A stretch of DNA of 64,000 bases from Stutzerimonas sp. S1 (GTDB taxonomy: Bacteria > Pseudomonadota > Gammaproteobacteria > Pseudomonadales > Pseudomonadaceae), in NCBI RefSeq assembly GCF_025966695.1, contig NZ_JAOEIY010000008.1, forward strand, positions 124,001-188,000. The letters are read 5' to 3'. Below the pieces are notes generated by a model. That model ran no database searches and was not told the DNA's origin. It saw nothing but the letters and a program-made list of their open reading frames with translations. How positions within the stretch are numbered: position 1 is the first letter of the stretch; each line of letters begins with the position of its first letter. Below, piece by piece: positions 34,605 through 42,777 of the stretch. The position numbers and the translations under genes are program-made.

Positions 34605-34665
34605 GATGAATTCCTTCGTGCTAAGTGGGCTGTAGGAGCTGGCTTGACTGCCTGCTGGAAGGGTA

Positions 34666-34692
34666 AGGCGACGGCCCGAAGCGAAGGATTAA
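34666..34692 (-). promoter_or_regulatory. Proposed lateral sigma-28 (LafS-type) promoter of lafA
   Basis: Minus strand: TTAA, 11 bases, GGGCCGTCGCCT, ending 61 bases before the lafA ATG. It differs from the copies upstream of flgM and the PilZ gene at one base of the conserved block. The canonical polar sigma-28 -10 sequence (GCCGATAA) is not present in this leader. Confidence 0.6.
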
Positions 34693-35241
34693 ATCCTGGC
34701 GCCAAAAATTTCTCTTTCTTCTGTTCCTTCAAGAAGCCTCTGCGGTTGCACCGGATGACCGCCTCTGTAGGCACGTGCGCATCCAAGGCAGGCACCGTTG
34801 CGGTGCCGCTTATCGGATCTTCGCCTTTCAGGCAGTGGGAATGGTCGTTGGCTGGCGAGCCGGGAGGCCTGCGCGCGCACTTCGGAGTTGCCTTCTTGTC
34901 CCATGTTTTCCAGTTAGCAGCCTTGTCGCAGGGTGGCGTTTCCACTGTTCAAGGTGATTGCAGACTCAGGCGCCTCGTGCTTGGGTAGGTTCGGGTAGTC
35001 CACGAAAGACCCCCGAGTGCTTCAGTCAGCACGGCCGCCAGTAAGACACCCCCGTCGGGTTGGGTGCAGTCATCGTATCTGTACGTCCTTGTAGCGGTTT
35101 ATGGGCAGTGCTCAACTAGCGCAGGGTTGTGGGGTGATTGCAATAAGATGCCCCTTGTTTTTGCGTGACGGATATCAGCGTGAGTGCGGTCTACGCAATA
35201 TCTAGAAAACGACGGGTGTGCCCGGTTGTTTCCAGCGGTTC
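34693..35241. other. Intergenic region between lafA and the T6SS cargo module
   Basis: About 550 bp with no gene I can support; open frames of 60-220 codons across it lack ribosome-binding sites and known patterns. Base composition falls towards the right and stays low through the next genes. This is the boundary between the flagellar and T6SS loci. Confidence 0.5.
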
Positions 35242-35652
35242 TCATATATTAGGGGCGATGCGATTGAGATAACCCGCCCTTTCGTCACTCATTCTAGAAA
35301 TGCAATTATCAATCGTTACTTGGTAGGCTTCCGCGGTTTCCTCTATTTCAAAGGCTTCAAGCTTGCAATCTGCGTCTCGCAGATCGATCCATGCTCGCTG
35401 CGCCGCCTTTAACAGGGAAATATATTGGCCTGCTAGCAAAGGCGAGTTTTCATACTGGAACCTGATGCGATTCAAGGTGGCCTTGTACGATGAATTAAGC
35501 AGGTTGTCAGATTGTTCTTTGTTATACTGTGCGCATAGTGCTATCTGAGAAGATGCTTCAATCCGTTCACATGGATTTATAACATCATCGCTAAATGCTG
35601 GGCGCACAAATAGAATAAAAAAAAGTGGAATTGTATTTCGGGTATTGAACAT
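35242..35652 (-). CDS. LprI/DUF1311-type lysozyme inhibitor, putative immunity protein
   Basis: A 136-residue secreted protein: signal peptide (about 1-21, cleavage after AFS), then a helical Cys-containing domain with the LprI/DUF1311 pattern (CERIEASSQIALCAQYNKEQSDNLLNSSYKATL and LLKAAQRAWIDLRDADCKLEA). Family members inhibit lysozyme. Its ATG directly follows the TAA of the upstream lysozyme-domain effector (TAAATG), so it is very probably the periplasmic immunity protein for that effector. The gene is clearly AT-richer than the core T6SS genes. The role is inferred. Confidence 0.78.
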   Translation of the reverse strand: MFNTRNTIPLFFILFVRPAFSDDVINPCERIEASSQIALCAQYNKEQSDNLLNSSYKATLNRIRFQYENSPLLAGQYISLLKAAQRAWIDLRDADCKLEAFEIEETAEAYQVTIDNCISRMSDERAGYLNRIAPNI

Positions 35653-38493
35653 TTAGCTGTTCCTGAGGTATCGAGCTCTGTTTCGCCCTGGCTCATACTG
35701 GCTGATAGCAGGCGTATTCTCTACGTAGCGTATCAATTCACCCTTATCATTTCTCATCCCAGCCTTCATCGGGTTAGGCCCCTTGGTAAAGCCTTGATAG
35801 ACGAAATCTACCAGCACATCTTTGACGACCTGATCGAGACTGTTCCATTCGGTTCTATCGGGCTCGCTCGCAGTCCAGTGGTCGTAGTTTCTGATAGCAC
35901 GTTCCACGTAGTTCGGATAGGTAATGTTAAAAAGGATTATTTCCTGCTCGGGGGTTATTTCCCCAATGGATGCTTTGTTCTCCCTTACAAATTGCTGAGC
36001 AATCGCGCCTTTCTTTCCATGTGCCTGAGCAATCTTAGTTGCCTGATCGTGTTCGACTCCGGCATTTTTCATATGGTTGTAGATTTCTGATTGGGTCCGG
36101 AAGCCCATATCATACCCGCGACCGAGAGTGACCCCCGACAGATCGTTTCCAGGCCAGTGAACGACCCGGCTGAAGAACGGAGAGGTGGGGATGTTATTCC
36201 CTTCAGCGTCAAATGTTATTTTTCCTTCGCTAATCGTGGGGGCGACCTTCGCTACAGTACTGAACACACTGATAAGAGTCAGTGGTTGGAAGTGCCAAGC
36301 TTTTCCATCCGCGCTGATAGAGTGATTCCCAGCGATATCGCCCCACCAGCTTAGAGTTTTGATGCGATTCTTCTCTTCGGCCCAGTTCTGGTTGGGATCA
36401 GCGGAGCTGTGGCCCATCAGCTCATCGAGCTCGTCCCAACGCGCCGCATTCCAAAACCACTCACTTTCATGCCGCGTGATGAGCTGCGAGATGGACTGGG
36501 CGTGCCAAGGCTTTTCCTGCGCCAACTGAATTTCTTGGGAGGTCATCTTGCTGTCGCGGTCGGTGTCGATGATGTTGTAGAGACGGCTGCGCACCGGACC
36601 TTTGTCGGCCTGGTCGATAGCGCCCCGGTAGCTGGCTTTCTCATCGTCGGACAGGCGAAGCTCCGCGTTGAGGTAGTAGGCGAGTCCTGAGCTGGGCGGA
36701 TCGGCATCCTCTAGGCATTCGAAGCCTTCCCACTCCCAGGGACTGTGGCGGGTGGTGATCAGCTCCTGTTCCGATAGCCAGCCGCTGATGGGCCGTCCGT
36801 CCTTGCCGGCTAACAGATCATCAAGTCGCCACCAAATGGTCCCGCGTGAAGGATCGGTTGCTGTGTTGCTGGCAGGAATCTTGATCTTGGCTTCGTTTGG
36901 AAGCGCATCCAGCAGATTTTGCGGCAGGATCAGGTCGACGCCGACCTCTTGTCCTTCATCGGCCTGCTTCGGCGGGTTTTCGCTATTGATGTCACTCCGG
37001 TGATGAATCAACTTGCTGGCGTCCGCGTGGACCTTAAGCAGCGTCTTTTTCTCCTCGGGCAGGCTATGCGCCCACTTGCGGCTTTCGCTTAGGAATGTTG
37101 GCACATCTTCACAACTGAAGACCTCCAGATGCAGCAACTCCTGAGGTAAACCATCGCTTTGATTCTGGTACTTGCCTAGATGGCCGATCAGATCACCTGC
37201 CTTGATCGGCGCAGGTGGTTCAAGAAGCACCACGGAACCCAGGGCCTTGGGTTGTGATTGGGCCCTTAGAAAGGAAGAAGAGACGTAACCAGGCATCGTC
37301 CCATCTGCCTGTGGCGTCAGCGCTGGTTCGTTGTTGTCGCTAATCACCTGTTCGAGCTTGAGAAACTCGCCTTCGCCCGATGCGCGGATCTGGGCGCCTT
37401 TACTGAGCTTGCCCACGACAGGTGAGTTAATTCGGCCTTCGGCTCTGACGTTGAGCTCGCCGCCGCCGGTACTAACGGTATACACACCGGAAGCCCAAAA
37501 CGACGGCCGCTCCAGCTTCTCGTCTTGGCGATAGTCTTTCCAGCATTTGAGGTGCATGTACAGGCTGAAGATTGTCAACCCCGGCGGATTCGCTTTCGAG
37601 TCACTCTCAGTAATGAACGCCTTGGCCTGAAGGGTATGTTTGACCAGCACGAAGCCGGTGGAAAACGGGGCTCGTATCTGAAGCGGCGGTTTGCCGGCGT
37701 AGGTGCTGATGGGGTATTCATCGTTGATACGATAAGCGACTACTTCGCCATGGGTGATGCAGTTGACGCGGCTCTGATCGAAGGCTCCGGACGTGCCCCC
37801 GTCGAAGTGAATGCCGCCATGCCACAGCCCATTCCCGCCGATGGGGTAGAAGCCTGCCTGGGCCTTGCATAGCGCGGTCAGGGGTTGCAACGAATGGCTT
37901 GCTAAGGGCTTGCAGGGGTAGCACCAGTCCCCCTTGGTACCGTTTTCGTTGCCACTAACGGGCGCTATTGGCTTTTCGTCGTCGGGGCTCAGGGTGCCAT
38001 TGGCCATGTCCGCGATATACCGTTTGAAGACATTTTCCTCGAGTTCGGCATGGACATGGATGGCGTAGCTCTGTCCTCCCGCCCTGTCCGTTCCGGCTTG
38101 CAGGCCAATATGCTGACCGTATGTGATGGCATCGCCATCGTTGACTTTGAATGTCGGGTGAAGATGCAGGATTTGCCCGAGTAGCTGCCCATTGGTCCGG
38201 GCGTCATAGATCTGCAGCGTGCCGTAAGCACGGTTGGTCTTGGCATAGCCGGCCAGGGGGCTGGGAACAGGGATGGATTGGTTACTGCCATTAACGAGCA
38301 GCACGAAATCCTTCTTGATAAGTGTGCGGCCACCGATATGGCGGACCTCTTCGAGTTGTCCGTTGATGGTCCCGTAGTCGCGGTTTGGCTCACGCCCTGA
38401 TGAGGGGTGATGCTTGGCGAGGTCTTCGTAGTGGAGTACATCCTCGGTGCGGTTTCCGACACTTTCAACAATTCTGTAGCGACGTCCTGTCAT
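35653..38493 (-). CDS. T6SS peptidoglycan-hydrolase effector (TseP-like, multidomain)
   Basis: A 946-residue protein without signal peptide. Domain reading: an M23-like fragment (about 70-155, with GQHIG and HVH at 146-148); a second M23-like domain beginning at WHGGIHFDGG (224-233), with YMHL (312-315), an SH3-like insertion (about 335-415), then KAGDLIGHLGKY and LLHLEVF (about 431-459); a linker; a canonical EF-hand loop D643-E654 (D-x-D-x-D...E); and a C-terminal lysozyme-like domain (about 730-946) with VTLGRGYDMG (788-797), as in pesticin. This layout recalls TseP, an amidase-lysozyme effector of Aeromonas. It lies 3' of vgrG and an inhibitor gene follows. The start at 38493 fits the neighbour best. 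Confidence 0.8.
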   Translation of the reverse strand: MTGRRYRIVESVGNRTEDVLHYEDLAKHHPSSGREPNRDYGTINGQLEEVRHIGGRTLIKKDFVLLVNGSNQSIPVPSPLAGYAKTNRAYGTLQIYDARTNGQLLGQILHLHPTFKVNDGDAITYGQHIGLQAGTDRAGGQSYAIHVHAELEENVFKRYIADMANGTLSPDDEKPIAPVSGNENGTKGDWCYPCKPLASHSLQPLTALCKAQAGFYPIGGNGLWHGGIHFDGGTSGAFDQSRVNCITHGEVVAYRINDEYPISTYAGKPPLQIRAPFSTGFVLVKHTLQAKAFITESDSKANPPGLTIFSLYMHLKCWKDYRQDEKLERPSFWASGVYTVSTGGGELNVRAEGRINSPVVGKLSKGAQIRASGEGEFLKLEQVISDNNEPALTPQADGTMPGYVSSSFLRAQSQPKALGSVVLLEPPAPIKAGDLIGHLGKYQNQSDGLPQELLHLEVFSCEDVPTFLSESRKWAHSLPEEKKTLLKVHADASKLIHHRSDINSENPPKQADEGQEVGVDLILPQNLLDALPNEAKIKIPASNTATDPSRGTIWWRLDDLLAGKDGRPISGWLSEQELITTRHSPWEWEGFECLEDADPPSSGLAYYLNAELRLSDDEKASYRGAIDQADKGPVRSRLYNIIDTDRDSKMTSQEIQLAQEKPWHAQSISQLITRHESEWFWNAARWDELDELMGHSSADPNQNWAEEKNRIKTLSWWGDIAGNHSISADGKAWHFQPLTLISVFSTVAKVAPTISEGKITFDAEGNNIPTSPFFSRVVHWPGNDLSGVTLGRGYDMGFRTQSEIYNHMKNAGVEHDQATKIAQAHGKKGAIAQQFVRENKASIGEITPEQEIILFNITYPNYVERAIRNYDHWTASEPDRTEWNSLDQVVKDVLVDFVYQGFTKGPNPMKAGMRNDKGELIRYVENTPAISQYEPGRNRARYLRNS

Positions 38494-38524
38494 GTCCGTT
38501 CCTGGTTGTAGTCGTGTTGAACGC

Positions 38525-39001
38525 TTAGAGGCCGCAGGCCGCTCCGAAGGTCTTGTAGACCTCTGTCTTTCCATCCGCCTCAAAGGCGAAGTCAACGTGC
38601 CGGTCGTCCGACTCGTTGTACTCCGAATAATCGAACTGCCGGACTATGGTGAGCGTGGCAGCCATGCCATCAGCGGCGTAGGCCGTACGGGTTTCGGTAA
38701 TATTGGTTCGTTGCAACTCTTGGAGGGTGCCGGCAGTTTTGACGAACAACACTTCATCTATCTCGACTGCAATCGGCTGGGCGTCACGCATGGCCCGATA
38801 TTGGTCATCGGCTGGAACCAGCGCGCAGCGATAATTTTCGATACCCCCTGATTCCTGATACCGAGTGAGGGCTTCCTGATAAGTGATAGGTTCTAGTTCG
38901 AGGGCGGCGCAGCCAACCAGATAGCCACCGGACAGGATGAACAGCAGTACCTGGCGCGCGAAGTGGTGAACGGGACGACGGTTCTTGAGGTTGATATTCA
39001 T
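38525..39001 (-). CDS. Putative lipoprotein between vgrG and the effector
   Basis: A 158-residue protein. The N-terminal hydrophobic region ends in the lipobox-like LVGC (about 28-31), predicting lipidation and envelope location. The rest is a soluble domain rich in Glu, Ala and Thr with no motif I recognise. It follows vgrG by 9 bp and precedes the cell-wall effector by 31 bp, all in one direction, so it may be a second immunity protein or an envelope factor. It cannot be an Eag or Tap-type loading chaperone by its secretion signal. Function unknown. Confidence 0.65.
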   Translation of the reverse strand: MNINLKNRRPVHHFARQVLLFILSGGYLVGCAALELEPITYQEALTRYQESGGIENYRCALVPADDQYRAMRDAQPIAVEIDEVLFVKTAGTLQELQRTNITETRTAYAADGMAATLTIVRQFDYSEYNESDDRHVDFAFEADGKTEVYKTFGAACGL

Positions 39002-39010
39002 CGTTTGGTT

Positions 39011-41056
39011 TCAGCCTGAAAAATTCATCATTCTTTTGACTTTGTTTTTGGGGTTGAGCGAACTGGCAGACGCCTGTTCCAACAAGCTCCCCGCCTTCTC
39101 GCTATCCGCCATCCCCGGCAGCACTGGCGCTTTGATCTTGATCCCCGAACCCTTGCCCGGTGCGCCGCCGGCGTTGATTCGCGCCAGCGGGCCGGAGACG
39201 GTGATGCCGCCCGGGTCGAGCTTGATGAAGCTGCCGCCGGCCTTGAGGGTCAGTTCGATGCCGGCTTCGATGACCATCTTCTGCCCGGCCTTGAGGTGGA
39301 TCTCGCGGCCGGCCTTGGTCAGCTGGGCGGTGCCGAGCTTGATGTGCTGGGTCTGGGCGATGGTGAGGTGATCGTCGGGTTTGACTTCCACCTTGCGGTC
39401 GCCGGCCACGGTCAGGTGCTCTTCGGCGCGGAGTTCGCTGTAGCTGTTGGCTTCCACCGTGTCATGGCGCTCGTGGCCGACGCGGATCTTCTGGTCGTGC
39501 TCGATGTTCTCGTCCCAATCGCGCTGGGCGTGGATGTAGATCTGTTCCTGGCCCTTGCGGTCTTCGATGCGCAGTTCGTTGTAGCCGCTACCGCCCGGGC
39601 TGCTCAGGGTCTTGAACACCGTGCGGGTCTTGTTCGCCGGCAGGTCGTAAGGGACCTGGTGTTCCTTGTGGTACAGGCAGCCGGTCACCAGCGGTTGATC
39701 GGGGTCACCTTCGAGGAAGGTCACCAGCACTTCCATGCCAACCCGCGGAATGGCGATGCCGCCATAGCGGTCGCCGGCCCAGCTGGAGGAGACGCGCAGC
39801 CAGCAGCTGGTCTTGTCGTCGGCCTGGCCTTCACGGTCCCAATGGAACTGAACGCGCACGCGACCGTATTCATCGCAGTGGATTTCTTCGCCGGCAGGTC
39901 CCGTGACTACGGCGGTCTGGCTACCCAGCACCCTCGGTTTCGGATGGTGAAGAGCTGGGCGGAAGGGGATGTCCCAGGGCGTGGCGTTGAAGCGGTTGCG
40001 GTAGCCCTGGACGAAACCGTCGCCGGGCGCGATATGACTGGTGACCGACTCCTCCAACACCTGCGGCTGCCTGCCTTCATGCAGGACTTCGGTGAGCAGC
40101 CAGAGGTCGTTCCATTCCCGGCGTGGGTGGTCGGACATCTCCAGCAGATGGCCGCTGACCAATCCTGGTTGATCGCTGTTGCCTTCGGCAAGGCGGTAGT
40201 CGTGGCGATGGCGCTCCAGGGCGCGTTGCGACAGGTGCTTGCCGCGGGCGCGCTCGGTGAAGCGGCCGGGGTAGTCGTAATCTTCCAGGTCGGGCTGCGG
40301 CAGCGCGTCCGCCGCCGATTCGCCGCGGTAGGCCGCCTCCATTAGCAACCTGGGCTGTTCGAAGTCGTAATCACGGCGACTGACCCTGCTGGTGCGTGTG
40401 GCGACGCGCACGGCGAAGCGCTTGATCACCGGCTCGTCGGCCGTCATGCCGTTGTCCTGCAGATAGGCGGTCGGCTGGCCGAGTCTGGCGAAGCTGGTCT
40501 GGTCATCGCCGAAGACCAGTACATGGCCGGCCGTGCTGTGCTCGAAGTGGTAATGGATGCCCTCTTCCTCGCACAGGCGCTGAATGAAGTGCAGGTCGGT
40601 TTCGTCGTACTGCACGCAGTATTCGCGCTCTGGGTAGAGCACTGGGCCAAGCTGGAAGCGGTAGGCGTTGGCCTGGATGCCGTGTTCCTCGAGCACCTGG
40701 GCGACAATCTGCGGCACCGTCAGGTGCTGGAAGATGCGCTGGTTGGTGCGATGGGCGAGGTAGGCCAGCTGCGGCACCAGCGTGAGCCGATAGCGGGTCA
40801 GGCGCTTGCCGGATTCACCCTGGGCGATGCGGTGGACCAGGCCATGAACGCCTTTGCCAGCTGGATCGAAGGCGAGAAAGGCTGGCCTGTGCAGCAGTGC
40901 CTGCAGATCCAGGTCGGCGCGCTCGCTGACCAGTTCCAGATCGAAGCGATAGGGCTGACTGATGGCCTCGCGCCCCTGAAATTCGAGCACCTGGAAGTCG
41001 TGTTCGACGCCTTCCAGGGTCAGGCTGAAGTGGGTTTCATTGGCGGCGTTGAACAT
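39011..41056 (-). CDS. vgrG: T6SS spike protein VgrG (TssI)
   Basis: A 681-residue spike protein. The gp27-like region spans about 1-370 (LTLEGVEHDFQVLEFQGREAISQPYRFDLELVSE start, RLCEEEGIHYHFEH in the middle). The gp5-like OB domain follows (about 390-480, DEYGRVRVQFHWDREG and GIAIPRVGMEVLVTFLEGDPDQPLVTG), then a beta-helix needle (about 500-640). A short 45-residue tail lacks an enzymatic domain, so effectors must be bound non-covalently. It lies downstream of the stk/stp pair and upstream of the lipoprotein and cell-wall effector genes. Confidence 0.95.
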   Translation of the reverse strand: MFNAANETHFSLTLEGVEHDFQVLEFQGREAISQPYRFDLELVSERADLDLQALLHRPAFLAFDPAGKGVHGLVHRIAQGESGKRLTRYRLTLVPQLAYLAHRTNQRIFQHLTVPQIVAQVLEEHGIQANAYRFQLGPVLYPEREYCVQYDETDLHFIQRLCEEEGIHYHFEHSTAGHVLVFGDDQTSFARLGQPTAYLQDNGMTADEPVIKRFAVRVATRTSRVSRRDYDFEQPRLLMEAAYRGESAADALPQPDLEDYDYPGRFTERARGKHLSQRALERHRHDYRLAEGNSDQPGLVSGHLLEMSDHPRREWNDLWLLTEVLHEGRQPQVLEESVTSHIAPGDGFVQGYRNRFNATPWDIPFRPALHHPKPRVLGSQTAVVTGPAGEEIHCDEYGRVRVQFHWDREGQADDKTSCWLRVSSSWAGDRYGGIAIPRVGMEVLVTFLEGDPDQPLVTGCLYHKEHQVPYDLPANKTRTVFKTLSSPGGSGYNELRIEDRKGQEQIYIHAQRDWDENIEHDQKIRVGHERHDTVEANSYSELRAEEHLTVAGDRKVEVKPDDHLTIAQTQHIKLGTAQLTKAGREIHLKAGQKMVIEAGIELTLKAGGSFIKLDPGGITVSGPLARINAGGAPGKGSGIKIKAPVLPGMADSEKAGSLLEQASASSLNPKNKVKRMMNFSG

Positions 41057-41077
41057 TGGGCTTTCCTTGTCCTGATG

Positions 41078-42049
41078 TCATCCATGGGAATGACCGAGCC
41101 AGCGCTGCCAGCGGCTCGGTACGGGGCGGCTGAAGACCTGCAACAGGCCCGCCGCATCGATGCTGCGCTGAGCTTCGTCGAAGGCCAGTGCCAGCCGCAG
41201 CGCCGGCCAGCAATGCGCCGGCAATTGCGGCGGGCGCTGCAGGGTGCGATCCAGCCCCATGGCCTTGGCCTGGCGGGCGCTGAGCCGGCGATAAGGGTGG
41301 CTGCCGCTGGCCAGTTCATAGAGCACGCAGGCCAGTGCGTAGATATCGGCGCTGGCGGTCAGTTCGCCACCGTCGAGCAGTTCCAGTGCGGCATAACGCG
41401 GCGTCCAGGCGGCGAAACGCGTGCGGCACAGGCGCGGCAGACCGGGCAGCAGGCCTTCGAGCGGCTGGCCGAGGCCATAGTCGAACAGGCGCAGGCCGTC
41501 ATCGGCGAGCATCACGTTGCTCGGTTTCAGGTCGCCATGCAGCACGCCCAGGCTGTGGGAGTAGGTCAGCGCCTCCAGCAGCGGTAACGCGATGCCCTGC
41601 AGTTCGTTCCAGGCCATGCCCTGCGGGCGCTCGCACAGTAGCTGGTCGAGGGTTGGACCCTTGAGCAGCTCCAGGGTGATGAAGGCACGCTGGCTGGCCG
41701 GGTCGATGTCGAAGTTGTACAGGCGCACGACATGGCGGTGACTGAGGCGCGTGGTCAGCGCGTATTCGCTGTAGAGCAGCGCGCTGGCATCGGGGTATTC
41801 GGCGAAATCCTCGCTGAGCGTCTTCAGCGCCACGTAGGGTTCCGGATCGCCGAACTGTTCGCGCAGCAAGTCACGGGCGCGATAGACCGCGCCCATGCCG
41901 CCGACGCCGAGCAGGCGCTCGATCCGATAGCGGCCGCCGAGGACGTCCGGCAGCTCGCCGGCAGGCGTCTTCGGCACCACCGGCACCGGCGTGGCCGCGG
42001 TGGATGCCAGCGCAAAATAGGTGAGATCGCAGGCGGGCTGGGCGTTCAT
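41078..42049 (-). CDS. stk1: T6SS-associated Ser/Thr protein kinase (Stk1/PpkA-like)
   Basis: A 323-residue kinase. Glycine loop GVGGMG (48-53), ATP lysine K76, catalytic loop HGDLKPSN (171-178, Gly replacing the usual Arg of HRD) and metal-binding DYG (190-192, instead of DFG) are visible. No membrane segment or sensor domain follows the kinase domain. Such kinases phosphorylate FHA proteins to activate T6SS. The ATG at 42049 overlaps the phosphatase stop (ATGA). The N-terminal 36 residues are a variable, Pro-rich leader. Confidence 0.9.
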   Translation of the reverse strand: MNAQPACDLTYFALASTAATPVPVVPKTPAGELPDVLGGRYRIERLLGVGGMGAVYRARDLLREQFGDPEPYVALKTLSEDFAEYPDASALLYSEYALTTRLSHRHVVRLYNFDIDPASQRAFITLELLKGPTLDQLLCERPQGMAWNELQGIALPLLEALTYSHSLGVLHGDLKPSNVMLADDGLRLFDYGLGQPLEGLLPGLPRLCRTRFAAWTPRYAALELLDGGELTASADIYALACVLYELASGSHPYRRLSARQAKAMGLDRTLQRPPQLPAHCWPALRLALAFDEAQRSIDAAGLLQVFSRPVPSRWQRWLGHSHG

Positions 42050-42777
42050 CGGCGGATCACCACGGCGCTGAGGTTGTCGCGCGCCGGGCCCTTGAGCGCC
42101 TGGCGAAATAGCCGCTCCAGCGCCAGGTGTGTGGATGGCAGGCTGAGTGCGGCGCCGAGGGCGTCGGCGGACATGCTCTGGTAGAGCCCATCGCTGCACA
42201 GCAGCAGCGTGTCGCCGGGAAGCACGACGAACTCGAGGATATCCAGCTCCAGCTTCTCGCTGGCGCCGATGGCGCGGGTCAGCGCGTGAGCAGCCGGGTG
42301 TTTGGCGGCAAGCTCGGGGCTGAGCTGCTGCTCGTCGATCAGTTGCTGCAGCAACGAGTGGTCACGTGACAGCTGATACAGCCGGCCGCCGCGCCACAGG
42401 TAGCAGCGGCTGTCGCCGGCCCAGATGCAGGCGGCGCGGTCGCCCTCCATGAGCAGGGCGACCACCGTGCTGCCGATCACCGGATCGGGCCGTTCGGCGG
42501 TGACCGTCAGTTCCTGACTGAGGCGGCGATTCAGCTCATGCAGGCAGCGCCGTAGCGCCAGCAGCCGCTCGGGCAGATCGCCGCCGCTGGAAAGCTCGGC
42601 CAGCTGCTCGACGATCAGGCGACTGGCCAGGGCGCCGTTCTGATGCCCGCCCATGCCGTCGGCCACGGCCCAGAGCCCGGCCTGTGGCAGGTCGAGAAAG
42701 GCATCCTCGTTGCGCGCACGCACCTTGCCGGTGTCGGTGCGCGCAGCGCTGCGCCAGCTGCACGCCGTTGCGCTCAT
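42046..42777 (-). CDS. stp1: T6SS PP2C-type Ser/Thr phosphatase (Stp1/PppA-like)
   Basis: A 243-residue PP2C-family phosphatase. Metal-binding motifs are intact: RARNEDAFL (about 20-28), VADGMGGHQNGALAS (about 38-52), AGDSRCYLWRGGRL and CSDGLYQSMS near the end. It would reverse the kinase encoded next to it and keep the T6SS inactive until triggered. The ATG overlaps the tssM stop (TGATG). It is followed by the kinase gene with a four-base overlap, so both are translationally coupled. Confidence 0.92.
   Translation of the reverse strand: MSATACSWRSAARTDTGKVRARNEDAFLDLPQAGLWAVADGMGGHQNGALASRLIVEQLAELSSGGDLPERLLALRRCLHELNRRLSQELTVTAERPDPVIGSTVVALLMEGDRAACIWAGDSRCYLWRGGRLYQLSRDHSLLQQLIDEQQLSPELAAKHPAAHALTRAIGASEKLELDILEFVVLPGDTLLLCSDGLYQSMSADALGAALSLPSTHLALERLFRQALKGPARDNLSAVVIRR

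Noticed and set aside
34311-34988. 225-codon plus-strand frame overlapping the flagellin gene and its leader
   Set aside because: Antisense to the conserved flagellin N-terminus and to the proposed promoter; no ribosome-binding site.
38525-39001. Interpreting the 158-residue gene as an effector-loading chaperone (Tap/DUF4123 or Eag)
   Set aside because: The N-terminal lipobox predicts secretion and lipidation, incompatible with a cytoplasmic adaptor.
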